Position numbers and translations under genes: made by a program. Below are positions 20,533 through 28,986 of a stretch of 64,000 nt of DNA, piece by piece (within the stretch, counting starts at the first letter, position 1; every line of letters begins with the position of its first letter). The notes below the pieces were generated by a model. That model had not been told where the DNA came from, made no database searches, and saw only the letters and a program-made list of their open reading frames with translations. Origin of the DNA: Thermococcus sp. Bubb.Bath (GTDB lineage Archaea; Methanobacteriota_B; Thermococci; Thermococcales; Thermococcaceae); NCBI RefSeq assembly GCF_012027595.1, contig NZ_SNUR01000002.1, forward strand, positions 1 to 64,000, read 5' to 3'.

Positions 20533-21423
20533 ATGAGACTGGACGTCATAGGGATTGGAAACCTCAACTACGATATAATAATGCTAGTTGATCACTTCCC
20601 AGAATTCCACGAGAAGGTAAACGCTCAAAAGGCAGTCTTCGGACTAGGTGGAGCCGCAGGAAACACTATCACCTGGCTCGCCCACATGGGGCTCAAAACC
20701 GGCTTTATAGGGGCAGTGGGGAGAGACGAGATAGGGGAGGCTCACGTAAAATATTTTGAAAGGATAAGGGTCGACACATCAGGCATAAGGGTCGTCGATG
20801 AACCCTCTGGGGTGGCCGTTGCAATAATTCACGGCGAGGACAAGAGGATAGTGAAGTATCCAGGTGCCAACAGGTTCAAGGTTCTTGATAGGGACTACAT
20901 GGGCAGGGCCAGGCTTATACACCTCTCCTCCAACCCGACGGAGACAATAAGGGAAGCAGTTTCGATAGCCAAGGAGAAGGGGGTAATAGTCTCAGTGGAC
21001 ATCGGAGAGGCCGAGCTCCCAAAGGACGTGGAGGCGCGGATAGACTACCTCATGATGAACGAGGACGAGTACAGGAGAAAGTACGGCTCGCTCGATTTAA
21101 GCCTCTCAACTGCGAGAAACCTTGTAGTAACCCTGAACGGTGGTGGGGCCCTCATAAGGGACGAAAATGGAAATACTGAGGAAATAAGGGGGCTGAGTGC
21201 GGAAGTGGTGGACTCAACGGGTGCAGGGGATTCCTTCGCCGCTGGGGTAATCTACGGAGTCTTGAACGGCTGGTCCCTTGAAAATTCGGCAAAGCTGGGG
21301 ATGCTCCTCGCTTATCTGACGGTCCAAAAAGTAGGTGCAAGGAGCGCAGTAGTACCCCTGGAAAAGATCATCGAGGAGAGCAAGAGGCTCGGTTTAGAAC
21401 TTCCATTCAGTAGAAGGAGGTAA
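20533..21423 (+). CDS. PfkB-family sugar or nucleoside kinase
   Basis: A 296-residue ribokinase-fold enzyme. The glycine-rich substrate motif [17 protein letters not shown] is near residues 37-53, and the anion-hole/catalytic motif [13 protein letters not shown] is near 228-240 with the catalytic Asp. PfkB enzymes phosphorylate sugars or nucleosides. Thermococcales use members of this family as ADP-dependent ribose-1-phosphate kinase in the AMP/pentose-bisphosphate pathway. Such a role is possible because a nucleoside phosphorylase lies nearby, but the substrate is not proven by sequence. GAGGTGAGAG precedes the ATG. Confidence 0.85.
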   Translation: MRLDVIGIGNLNYDIIMLVDHFPEFHEKVNAQKAVFGLGGAAGNTITWLAHMGLKTGFIGAVGRDEIGEAHVKYFERIRVDTSGIRVVDEPSGVAVAIIHGEDKRIVKYPGANRFKVLDRDYMGRARLIHLSSNPTETIREAVSIAKEKGVIVSVDIGEAELPKDVEARIDYLMMNEDEYRRKYGSLDLSLSTARNLVVTLNGGGALIRDENGNTEEIRGLSAEVVDSTGAGDSFAAGVIYGVLNGWSLENSAKLGMLLAYLTVQKVGARSAVVPLEKIIEESKRLGLELPFSRRR

Positions 21424-21479
21424 TCTTTTTAGACCAATTTTCCCATACTTGTGGGCTTTAACTTCATATCCCTTTGTAT

Positions 21480-21561
21480 CCCTGAAAACACATGGCATTA
21501 AAGACTTTCAGGGGAATCCTTAAAAATTCAATGCAAAAAAACATTCGAGGGACTGAAAGTC
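21480..21561. promoter_or_regulatory. Paired inverted repeats around a TATA box
   Basis: CCCTGAAA at 21480-21487 is matched by TTTCAGGG at 21506-21513. The overlapping GACTTTCAG (21503-21511) is matched by CTGAAAGTC (21553-21561). The TATA-like CCTTAAAAATTC (about 21518-21529) lies between the second pair. This placement suits an operator for the gene at 21584. No known regulator motif was recognised. Confidence 0.45.
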
Positions 21562-21583
21562 ATTAGGCGCGGAGGTGAAGCTG

Positions 21584-21871
21584 TTGGAAACCATCATCGA
21601 TAACTTCAAACCCAAGATCACCCGCCCGTTTAAAAGGAAGAACGAGTACTGGATAAAGCTGTTTCTGCCGGACGGGGAAGAGTACGTAATGAAGTTCAAG
21701 ACCCCCCTCGAGGCGGAGGACGCGATATACGGCATGCTGGACGACCTTCAGGTCTACGGAGGGAAGGTCAAGCTCAAGCTCAGGGAAGGAAACGTGATAG
21801 AAGAGATAGAGGTTCTAGAGCTTTATAAGCCCTCAGCAAAGGAGCTCGTTGAGGAGTACTTCGGGGGCTAA
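21584..21871 (+). CDS. Small conserved protein of unknown function
   Basis: About 95 residues, soluble, with a mixed basic N-terminal third (FKPKITRPFKRKNEYW) and an acidic C-terminus (SAKELVEEYFGG). No family recognised. TTG at 21584 is chosen because GGAGGTG ends 6 bases before it; the GTG at 21575 lies inside that ribosome site. It is preceded by the inverted repeats at 21480-21561 and ends right at the convergent deaminase gene. Confidence 0.7.
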   Translation: METIIDNFKPKITRPFKRKNEYWIKLFLPDGEEYVMKFKTPLEAEDAIYGMLDDLQVYGGKVKLKLREGNVIEEIEVLELYKPSAKELVEEYFGG

Positions 21872-23146
21872 TCACCTTATTTTCTCCACAACATCCTCAG
21901 CTTCCCTCATAACTTTCTCCTCGTTGAGGGTCAGCACTTCCCCGTCGAGCATCAAGATTTTTCCGTCCACTATCGTCGTTTCCACATCGTTCCCGTTGGC
22001 CGAGTATACCAGATGGCTTATCACATCGTTGATGGGCCTGAGATGCGGCCTGTTGAAGTTGATCACCGCGATATCCGCTAGGTAGCCCTCCTTAATGACG
22101 CCCGCGTTGAGTCTGAGCGCTTTGGCACCATTCTGCGTGGCCATCTTGAAGACGGTCCTGGCGTCCGCTATAACAGGGTCGAGGTTGTGAACTTTGTGGA
22201 GTAGAGCAGCGAGCTTCATCTCCTCCAGCATATCAAGGTTGTTGTTGCTCGCGCTTCCGTCGGTACCGAGGCCGATGTTAACGCCTGCATTAAGGAGCTT
22301 TCCTATGGGCATGACTCCGCTCGCGAGTTTCATGTTGCTCCCCGGGTTGTGAGCGACGGTAACGCCGTGCCTGGCCAGAATCTGGATGTCCCTACTGTCC
22401 AGCCAGACACCGTGGGCTATTATGACGTCGTTTCCAAGAAAGCCGATGTCATCTAAGAGGACGACCGGGCTCTTCCCGTAGCGCTCGGTTATCTGGCCTA
22501 TCTCCGCCATCGTCTCGCTCACGTGGATAGTTATCAGCTTGTTGTGCTCGCTGGCTAACTTTCTAACCTCTTTCAGGAGGGCTATCGAGCAGGTGTAGGG
22601 CGCGTGGGGCCCGAAGGCGAAGTGAACCCTGTCGGAGTTAAGCTTTTCTATCGCCTCCATCTCACGGAGGGCATCCTTTACCTCCTTCTCCGTCTTGTCG
22701 GGGTCGCCGAGGTCTATCATGCCGTAGGAGAGGTAGCCCCTCAATCCAGCCTCGAGGACTGCCTCGGCCACCTTGTCCATGTGAAAGTACATGTCCAGGA
22801 AGGCCGTCGTCCCGCTCTTTATCATCTCAAGGGTACCGAGGTAGGCCCCGACTTTGACGTACTCCGGGGTGAGCTTTGCCTCCCTAGGCCAGATGTGGTT
22901 CTGGAGCCAGTCCATCAGCGGCAGGTCGTCGGCGAGGCCCCGGAGGAGGCCCATCGGGGAGTGTGTGTGCAGATTGATGAAACCCGGAGAAACTACCCTC
23001 CCAGTGGCGTCTATGACGGTATCAGCGGTCTCATTTATGCTCTTCTCGACCTTAACTATCCTGTTGCCTTCGATGAGGACGTCCGCGCAAACAACGTCGA
23101 GGTTCTCGCCGTAGATAACGTGCCCGTTCTTTATGAGAATGCTCAT
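21872..23146 (-). CDS. mtaD: 5-methylthioadenosine/S-adenosylhomocysteine deaminase
   Basis: An amidohydrolase of 424 residues that deaminates MTA and SAH to the inosine forms. Metal and substrate motifs visible: LHTHSPMG near residues 60-67, FGPHAPYTC near 180, HVSETMAE near 212, AHGVWLD near 244, and GTDGSASNNNLDM near 289-301. ATG at 23146 lies after GGTGATG. MTA phosphorylase lies 3 kb away, so this genome can handle MTA both ways. It may equally act on related purine nucleosides. Confidence 0.9.
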   Translation of the reverse strand: MSILIKNGHVIYGENLDVVCADVLIEGNRIVKVEKSINETADTVIDATGRVVSPGFINLHTHSPMGLLRGLADDLPLMDWLQNHIWPREAKLTPEYVKVGAYLGTLEMIKSGTTAFLDMYFHMDKVAEAVLEAGLRGYLSYGMIDLGDPDKTEKEVKDALREMEAIEKLNSDRVHFAFGPHAPYTCSIALLKEVRKLASEHNKLITIHVSETMAEIGQITERYGKSPVVLLDDIGFLGNDVIIAHGVWLDSRDIQILARHGVTVAHNPGSNMKLASGVMPIGKLLNAGVNIGLGTDGSASNNNLDMLEEMKLAALLHKVHNLDPVIADARTVFKMATQNGAKALRLNAGVIKEGYLADIAVINFNRPHLRPINDVISHLVYSANGNDVETTIVDGKILMLDGEVLTLNEEKVMREAEDVVEKIR

Positions 23147-23338
23147 AGTCATCACCATCCCTTCATTTTTAGAGAAGGAAACGGAAAAGAGAGTTAAAAA
23201 GGTGTTGGGAATACTTCGGGTTCAGTTAAAGTTAACATCCCCCTATAGGTGTCCCTTCAATGTCAATACCTCGTTTACATTAACACTTTTTTTGATTACG
23301 TTGTAACTCATAACAAAATTGTTCTAATTTTCCCAAAA

Positions 23339-23346
23339 TTTATATA
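23339..23346 (+). promoter_or_regulatory. TATA box for the zinc-finger gene
   Basis: TTTATATA preceded by AAAA, 40 bases before the ATG at 23386; the predicted leader includes GAGGTGGG. This is one of the strongest promoters in the window by consensus. The rest of 23147-23338 holds no recognised gene. Confidence 0.7.
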
Positions 23347-23385
23347 CATCACATAACAAACCAGAAATAACCGAGGTGGGAATCA

Positions 23386-24033
23386 ATGGAAGATAACTCT
23401 CAATTTTTCGGGGATCTCCATTATCTCATCACCCGCACTATCAACCCAATTCTAAACTCCATAATCGCTACATTACACAACGGCTCTGTTGTATATTACA
23501 GAGATGGAACACTCGATGTTACCGGGTATTCTACACCAGAGCTAATGGCTAAGTTCTTGGCGGACTGGAGAGATGAGCTATGGTACAAGTACTCGGGAAA
23601 AAACCTGACGGAGGTTTCAGAGGACATCTTGTACGATTATATAGAAACGATAAACTACGTATACCGCCGCCTACACCACACTGACAGGGAAACGGCCAAG
23701 AAAGTCGAGGCTGACATGATACTACTCGGACAGAAGATCGAAGAGTATCTAACCGGAAAAGTTAAGGTGTTCTCGGATTTCACTTTTGAGAATGGAAAAA
23801 CAGAACAGCCCAAAAAGGTCCCGAAGGAATCTGACGACAGAAACCATCCCAAGGGAGTAAAAACAGCGGATGTTGTGATAAATGGCGGCGATGACTCCCC
23901 CAAGAATACCATTAAAGACTTTGGCGTCTGCCCAAGATGTGCTGTTTACGACGGCGATAGAAGCGAGAAGAAGCTCTACCAGTGCCCATACTGTGGTGAG
24001 TGGTTTTGTGAAAAGCACGTTAAACTGCCCTAG
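23386..24033 (+). CDS. AN1-type zinc-finger protein, finger incomplete
   Basis: A 215-residue protein. The N-terminal 130 residues are soluble and helical with no recognised family, and a Lys/Pro/Asp-rich linker follows. The C-terminus CPRC near 183, CPYC near 202 and FCEKH near 208-212 are the first six zinc ligands of an AN1 finger. The last pair of ligands (H-x-C) is absent before the stop. A matching GHPC is found about 30 residues into the next gene, which overlaps the TAG by one base (TAGTG) in the -1 frame. So this may be the first part of one longer protein. Codon use is AT-richer than neighbours. Confidence 0.75.
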   Translation: MEDNSQFFGDLHYLITRTINPILNSIIATLHNGSVVYYRDGTLDVTGYSTPELMAKFLADWRDELWYKYSGKNLTEVSEDILYDYIETINYVYRRLHHTDRETAKKVEADMILLGQKIEEYLTGKVKVFSDFTFENGKTEQPKKVPKESDDRNHPKGVKTADVVINGGDDSPKNTIKDFGVCPRCAVYDGDRSEKKLYQCPYCGEWFCEKHVKLP

Positions 24034-25787
24034 TGTTAACATTCGACAGATATCAAGAACTCTGGAGGAAACACCCGGAGTTGAGGGCGTTTCTGGAAGA
24101 AGAATGGCACCGTAAAGATGGCCATCCGTGTTATCCATATACGCGGAAATTCTGGGAAGAGTATGAGAATAAAAGGAAAAGATCATATGGTGCCAGAAAA
24201 ATCCAAGGAGGGAGTGGAAGAAGAAGCACTTACGAAGTGGAGCCAGTTAGCGTATCCTTCGGAAGTAGCCCTCAGAGGGGACCTAAAGTTTCAGCGAGTT
24301 ATGGAACATGGAAGCCCAAAGACTACACTCGATACGACAATGTGATCATAAACGTCAAAAACAGATTTAAAGACCGGGGCAGTGTTTACGTGACTCCCAG
24401 AGAGATCCGCATAGAGACCACAAAAATCAGAAAAGTGCTTCCACGGTCGTCCTCAATTAGATTCGAGATCAGAGATGGAAAACGGTGGGTCATCATACCC
24501 GAGAATGTTTACTCAAAGGCGTACACCCTGGATGGAAAACATGGGAGAAGAAAACACGGCAAAAGGTATGCACTCATCGGAATCGCAGTCCTGATACTAA
24601 TTCTGATCGGTTATTTGTACTCCCAAGGAAGTTTCGACAGTATTGGGATACCTCTCCTCAGAAATTCAAGCGATTCTTCGCGAGGAACTAATACCAACAT
24701 GCTAGGCTATACCAACACCCAAACAATGGGCAAAACTAATGTCCTCTCCCAAACTCTCCCCACGAGCACTTCAACGTATACTTCAACTCAGGCATCATCA
24801 ATAACCTCCGAATCCCACTGTTCAGATGGCTACTGGCGGTATATTTTTGAAGACGCCCTTAAATGCGCCCTGACGGAAGAAAAACTCTCAAAGGTCACCA
24901 ATCTTGCCAGCCAGCAAAAGGGAAAGAGTCTGCAGGAAAGCGCCTGGAATATTCTGGAGTGGCTCCACAAAAACATAGAGTACAACTATTCCAAAGCATC
25001 CCTACCGGATCCGATTATCTGGACTTCCAATGGAAAAATCACCAGAATCGATGCAACGCCAGGCGTTGAAATCCAGACCCCCTACGAAACCATTCAGCGG
25101 GGTGCGGGAGTCTGCAAGGATTATGCTATTTTAACCGCCGCTCTCTTGCTTGAAATGAACTACTCCCCCATTTACGTGTTCAGCATTGAGTTTGAGAACT
25201 CCCGGATAGGACACACTGCCGTGGCGATAAAGCTCAACGGAGAGTACTTTATCCTAGATCAGAACCCCCCAGTGATGGACCTGGGGACGTACTACACAGA
25301 CTGGTCTGTCTATCGGCAAGAAACCCTCGGAGAGAGACTGTTCATTTCAAACGCCACCATCTACGAGATAAGCAAAGATAAAAACGGAGCGACAGTCAAG
25401 AAAGTTGGAATCCTCTCGGCTGAGGACTTTAAGAGAAACGACCACGCGTTCAGCTCTGAAGATTTAAGTAGAATATCCACAGATTTAAAGAAGACCATTG
25501 AAGAGGGGTATCCCAATTTAATTTCCGACAGCAACATTGCTGACCTCGACGAGAGAAGTTATTTGCCCTCAGGATACTCCGGAGGAACAACTTGGAAGAT
25601 GACTTTCCCACACTACGCGGACTTTTACAACCCATTGTTCCACAAACAATTTGTGGAGTACCTGTTCGCAGCACTTACGGATGATAAAAACATCAAACGT
25701 GACCTGAAGGGGTTCAACAGGTTCTGGATCAAATTGGAACAGGAAGGGGACTCACTAAAAGTAACATTAAACTTGGCCAAAAAGTGA
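24033..25787 (+). CDS. Membrane-anchored transglutaminase-like protein
   Basis: A 584-residue protein read from the GTG overlapping the previous stop. Residues 1-55 continue the AN1 pattern (EEWHRKDGHPCYPY). A basic stretch leads to one transmembrane helix (residues 182-201), then a Ser/Thr-rich linker. The transglutaminase-like fold has its triad: Cys in GAGVCKDYAIL near 362, His in GHTAVAIKL near 397, Asp in FILDQNPP near 411. It would face outside and act as a cysteine protease or acyl transferase. Possibly formed one polypeptide with the upstream gene. Low GC suggests acquired DNA. Confidence 0.75.
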   Translation: MLTFDRYQELWRKHPELRAFLEEEWHRKDGHPCYPYTRKFWEEYENKRKRSYGARKIQGGSGRRSTYEVEPVSVSFGSSPQRGPKVSASYGTWKPKDYTRYDNVIINVKNRFKDRGSVYVTPREIRIETTKIRKVLPRSSSIRFEIRDGKRWVIIPENVYSKAYTLDGKHGRRKHGKRYALIGIAVLILILIGYLYSQGSFDSIGIPLLRNSSDSSRGTNTNMLGYTNTQTMGKTNVLSQTLPTSTSTYTSTQASSITSESHCSDGYWRYIFEDALKCALTEEKLSKVTNLASQQKGKSLQESAWNILEWLHKNIEYNYSKASLPDPIIWTSNGKITRIDATPGVEIQTPYETIQRGAGVCKDYAILTAALLLEMNYSPIYVFSIEFENSRIGHTAVAIKLNGEYFILDQNPPVMDLGTYYTDWSVYRQETLGERLFISNATIYEISKDKNGATVKKVGILSAEDFKRNDHAFSSEDLSRISTDLKKTIEEGYPNLISDSNIADLDERSYLPSGYSGGTTWKMTFPHYADFYNPLFHKQFVEYLFAALTDDKNIKRDLKGFNRFWIKLEQEGDSLKVTLNLAKK

Positions 25788-26047
25788 GTGGAGACAATTT
25801 TCTGCCCATGCTAATTAATTACAAAAAAAGGCGTATAATACGTAGAAGGCTCAACTAATGTTATATGACCCTAATGCATTCCACTAGCAGCCGCAAGGCT
25901 CCAGAGGCATCACCGCTATTTGGCAAAACAAATTCATTTAAACTTTACGCTCCACAGTGTTATTATGCCCTCAAGCAATGTCTAAAAATGTGTAAATGAT
26001 ATGAAGCACATAAACAGAAAATAAGTTCAGACCTGCATCCGGAAGTT
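25788..26047. other. AT-rich spacer without recognised genes
   Basis: Low-GC intergenic stretch between the transglutaminase-like gene and a nuclease remnant. No ORF with a ribosome site, RNA gene or repeat was recognised. Confidence 0.5.
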
Positions 26048-26149
26048 TCAGTAGTAAGGATTGAACTCATTATAGTGGTCCCAGATGAAGGCGTAGCCGC
26101 TCTCGACAAGCCATTCATTAACGTTTAGTACGCACCATCTCAGGGGCAT
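26048..26149 (-). pseudogene. C-terminal remnant, thermonuclease-like
   Basis: A 33-codon open stretch reads LNVNEWLVESGYAFIWD followed by HYNEFNPYY and a stop. This looks like the end of a staphylococcal-nuclease-like protein (the N-E-x-L-V-x-x-G-Y-A pattern near the C-terminus). The frame remains open a little upstream, but no catalytic Arg/Asp/Glu region and no ribosome site are present before the MTA phosphorylase gene. Read as a gene relic; the family assignment is by resemblance only. Confidence 0.45.
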
Positions 26150-26187
26150 AATGATGCCAAAAATAGACAGAACAAAAAATGTCAAGA

Positions 26188-26961
26188 TCAGACAAACATC
26201 GTCTTCAGCACATCGGCACAACCGCAGTGTCTCTCCTCTGGAATCCTTGGAATGCCCTTCCGAAGGAGCTCCTGCACCTTCTGATTATTCTCAGCCATAA
26301 CCTTGATGACCTCCTGGGCATCCACCGGCTTCTCTGCCCAGACGTCGTAGTCCGTGACTGTCGCTATGTTGGCGTAGCACATCCCAAGTTCTCTCGCGAG
26401 GTTTATCTCCGGGACTAGGGTCATTCCGATGATATGAGCGTACTGCCTGAACATGAAGCTCTCGGCGCGGGTTGAGAAGCGCGGGCCTTCAATGCAGACG
26501 TAGGTGCCCTTCTCGTGAACCGGGAAGCCGAGCTCTTTGGCAGTCTCGTAGAATATCCTCCTCATCTCGGGGCAGAATGGGTCGGCCATGGAGACGTGGG
26601 CAACGCGCGGCCCGTTGTAGAAGGTATAATCCCTCTTCTTCGTGAAGTCGATGAACTGGTCGGTTAGGACGATGTCACCCGGCTTGTACTCTTCACGTAG
26701 GGAGCCAACGGCGGTAACGCCGATAACCCTCTCGACGCCGAGTTCCTTGAGCGCCCAGATGTTCGCTCTGTAGGGAACTTCATGGGGAGGAAACTCGTGG
26801 TGCTTGCCGTGGCGCGGGATGAAAGCCACTTCAACGCCCTCTATCTCTCCTATTTCCACCGGAGCGGATGGCCTTCCGTAGGGGGTGTGCACCTTAACCG
26901 TCTCCTTTGGCTCGAAGACCCCGTAAACTCCAGAACCGCCTATTATCCCTATCTTAGGCAT
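26188..26961 (-). CDS. mtnP: S-methyl-5'-thioadenosine phosphorylase
   Basis: A 257-residue purine nucleoside phosphorylase-family enzyme that splits MTA (and often adenosine or inosine) with phosphate. Motifs: IGGSGVYG at the N-terminus for phosphate, FIPRHGKHH near 56-64, [18 protein letters not shown] near 87-104, and [10 protein letters not shown] near 163. Paired Cys residues near the end (ERHCGCADV) form the C-x-C disulfide typical of hyperthermophile enzymes. ATG at 26961 follows GGTGATGACC; the 11 upstream in-frame residues are excluded. It sits next to the origin cluster, as in Pyrococcus. Confidence 0.93.
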   Translation of the reverse strand: MPKIGIIGGSGVYGVFEPKETVKVHTPYGRPSAPVEIGEIEGVEVAFIPRHGKHHEFPPHEVPYRANIWALKELGVERVIGVTAVGSLREEYKPGDIVLTDQFIDFTKKRDYTFYNGPRVAHVSMADPFCPEMRRIFYETAKELGFPVHEKGTYVCIEGPRFSTRAESFMFRQYAHIIGMTLVPEINLARELGMCYANIATVTDYDVWAEKPVDAQEVIKVMAENNQKVQELLRKGIPRIPEERHCGCADVLKTMFV

Positions 26962-27008
26962 GGTCATCACCGTGTTAATTGGAAGCCTGGGCAATATAAG
27001 GGTTGCTT

Positions 27009-27022
27009 CTCCAGTGGAAATG
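27009..27022. promoter_or_regulatory. ORB-like element between mtnP and the PAC2 gene
   Basis: CTCCAGTGGAAATG matches the core of the origin recognition boxes found in the origin 3-4 kb away. It lies in the divergent intergenic region just upstream of a TATA-like stretch for the PAC2 gene. Confidence 0.45.
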
Positions 27023-27077
27023 TAACTCCGAAAGTTTAATAACCTTTGGAAACTAAAGTTTTGGTGGAGGTGAGCGG

Positions 27078-27803
27078 ATGGAGAACAAGCCCGTGGAACT
27101 CGTGCTCCCTGATGTTAGTGAACCCGTTCTGATAGAGGGCTACCCCGGCATAGGGCTCGTGGGCCACATAGCGGGCAACTTTCTGGCGAAAGAACTTAAC
27201 ATGGAGCTCATAGGACACGTGGAAAGCCCGTTTTTACCACCGATGGCACTGGTGCTCGAAGGGGAGCCAGCACCGCCACTGCGGTTCTACGGGAAGGACG
27301 ACCTCATCGTGGCCGTAGCGGACATCTACGTCACGCCAACGCTGGTGGCGGAGATTGCAAGGGAGCTGGCGGCATATCTCAAGAGAAACGGGGCAAAGAA
27401 GGTCATTTCAATCGGGGGAATCGGCATAGGCATGTTCAAGGAAGAGCCGGACGTCTGGGGTGTTGGGTCGAGAAAAGAGCTCAACAGCGAGTTGGAAAAC
27501 GCCGGGGTGAAGATACTTCAGTACGGCTCGATAATGGGTATGAGCGGCCAACTGCTGTGGGAGGCCAGAAAAGCCGGACTAGACGCCTACGTCTTCTTGG
27601 GTGAGACATTCGGGGACAGACCTGACCCTAAGGCCGCCGCCAGGGTCATAGAGGCGATAAAGGGGATAATCCCACTGGAGGTCTCAACGGAACCCCTCCT
27701 GCAGGAGGCTCGGATGATAGAGGAACAGTTAAGGCGGATGCACGAGCAGATGGAACAGGCCAGGCAGAGGGCCCAGAAACAGTATGAGAACATCTACCTG
27801 TGA
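27078..27803 (+). CDS. PAC2-family proteasome assembly chaperone homologue
   Basis: A 241-residue DUF75/PAC2 protein. The N-terminal [20 protein letters not shown] and central [19 protein letters not shown] blocks are diagnostic. A charged C-terminal helix ([19 protein letters not shown]) follows, like the tails with which such chaperones dock on the proteasome alpha ring. In P. furiosus the equivalent gene next to MTA phosphorylase encodes PbaA, which forms a decameric cage with its neighbour. GAGGTGAGCGG precedes the ATG. Confidence 0.88.
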   Translation: MENKPVELVLPDVSEPVLIEGYPGIGLVGHIAGNFLAKELNMELIGHVESPFLPPMALVLEGEPAPPLRFYGKDDLIVAVADIYVTPTLVAEIARELAAYLKRNGAKKVISIGGIGIGMFKEEPDVWGVGSRKELNSELENAGVKILQYGSIMGMSGQLLWEARKAGLDAYVFLGETFGDRPDPKAAARVIEAIKGIIPLEVSTEPLLQEARMIEEQLRRMHEQMEQARQRAQKQYENIYL

Positions 27804-27812
27804 GGTGAGAGC

Positions 27813-28196
27813 ATGGAGGCGGTGGTGCTAGCTGGAATCGCCAGGAGGGTCCTCGACGACCTGCTCAAGAGCCCTTACAGAACCGTGGAGCTCAGGAGCG
27901 CCAGGAACATCTACGCCGTAGAGAGGGCAGAGAAGGAGGGTAAATGGGTGTTCCTGGCTTACGAGCCATTCAGCGACGTGAGGAGCGGAACGGAGGGGCT
28001 GATAGCTGAACTACTAAAGAGGGAAGTGATGGAGACCCGCGTTCCGTGGGAGGAGAGTGACGAGAGGGAAGTAACGGTCTGCAGGGTTCAGCTTCACCTC
28101 CTCGGCCTCGGCCGCATCGTGGAAGTCACTGAGAGGAACGCGCTGATGATGGCAAAGGTCCGGAGGATGATGACGCACGAGATGGCAATGGGTTAA
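27813..28196 (+). CDS. Conserved partner of the PAC2-like protein
   Basis: A 127-residue soluble protein, 9 bases after the PAC2 gene with its own GAGGTGAGAGC site, so cotranscribed. It has no recognised catalytic motif. A Met-rich C-terminal helix (LMMAKVRRMMTHEMAMG) stands out. By position it matches PF0014 of Pyrococcus, which binds PbaA in a large ring-shaped complex; that identity is recalled from gene order and needs alignment. The 3' end overlaps the convergent nucS by 4 bases. Confidence 0.7.
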   Translation: MEAVVLAGIARRVLDDLLKSPYRTVELRSARNIYAVERAEKEGKWVFLAYEPFSDVRSGTEGLIAELLKREVMETRVPWEESDEREVTVCRVQLHLLGLGRIVEVTERNALMMAKVRRMMTHEMAMG

Positions 28197-28951
28197 AAGA
28201 GCGTTGCCTGTCTCCCCTTCTTTCCTCCCCTGCGCTTGGGGGGCTCAACCTTCTTGAACTCAAGGCCCTCATCGCGGAGCAGTCTTTCAGCCCCGGATGT
28301 TAAAGACGGGGCAACAAGGATTCCTCTAACTCCCTCGCCGTACTCCTCGCGGAGGGCCTCAACGTAACGCTTTAGCTGGCTGACGGCGTGGAGCTCGGCT
28401 TTTCTCCTTTTGAGTTCAAGAACAACGATGTTTCCTTTCCTATCCTGGCCCAGGATGTCCACTATGCCGTGCTTTATCGGTTTCTCACGGAAGAGGGGCT
28501 TGAAGCCGGACTCGATTATCTCAGGGTTCTGGAAGATCATCTCGGCCATCTCCGCCTCGCTTCCGGTGAGGGCAAGCTCCTCATAGTCCTCCGCCCGAAA
28601 AGTGGATACCATGTAAACCTCCTCAAGCTCCACCTCAAGCGTTTCTCGGGGCTTCCGTCTGACCGAAACTAGGACCGGTTTGTCCCTCAGCTCAAGACGA
28701 GCCCTGCTTCCCGGAGGCTGCCAGTTGACCGGTTCCCTCTTCTTGTTCTGGTGGATTAAGAAAGCGCCATCAGACTTGACGATTATGACCCTATCCCCAG
28801 AACCGAGCTCGCTCTTGGCCCGGCCATCGTAGTGAACCTTACAGCGTGCGAAGATAGTCAGCATGGAGCCCTCAAGAAGGGCTGAATCAACCAGTTTTAT
28901 GAGTTCATCCAGGGACGGTGAAACGGCCACTTTAACTTTATCCAGGCTCAT
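28193..28951 (-). CDS. nucS: Mismatch/flap endonuclease NucS (EndoMS)
   Basis: A 252-residue nuclease that cuts mismatched or branched DNA and works with the sliding clamp. The N-terminal beta-sandwich DNA-binding half is followed by a RecB-like PD-(D/E)XK core: VDIL, then LELKRRKAELHAVSQLKRYV, with Asp, Glu, Lys and Gln in place near residues 165-195. The C-terminus ends RQATLF, a PCNA-interacting (PIP-like) peptide. Leaderless-looking start near TTTTTAAC on the minus strand. Neighbour of radA and the origin, as in Pyrococcus. Confidence 0.93.
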   Translation of the reverse strand: MSLDKVKVAVSPSLDELIKLVDSALLEGSMLTIFARCKVHYDGRAKSELGSGDRVIIVKSDGAFLIHQNKKREPVNWQPPGSRARLELRDKPVLVSVRRKPRETLEVELEEVYMVSTFRAEDYEELALTGSEAEMAEMIFQNPEIIESGFKPLFREKPIKHGIVDILGQDRKGNIVVLELKRRKAELHAVSQLKRYVEALREEYGEGVRGILVAPSLTSGAERLLRDEGLEFKKVEPPKRRGGKKGRQATLF

Positions 28952-28986
28952 GGAAGGGGGTAAAGGAGAAAAGTTAAAAACGTTGC

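Noticed and set aside
24010-24035. GTTAAAC as a -1 frameshift slippery site for the AN1/transglutaminase pair
   Set aside because: The heptamer is present, but the zero frame reads GTT AAA CTG, not the TTA AAC codons required, so the classical mechanism does not fit.
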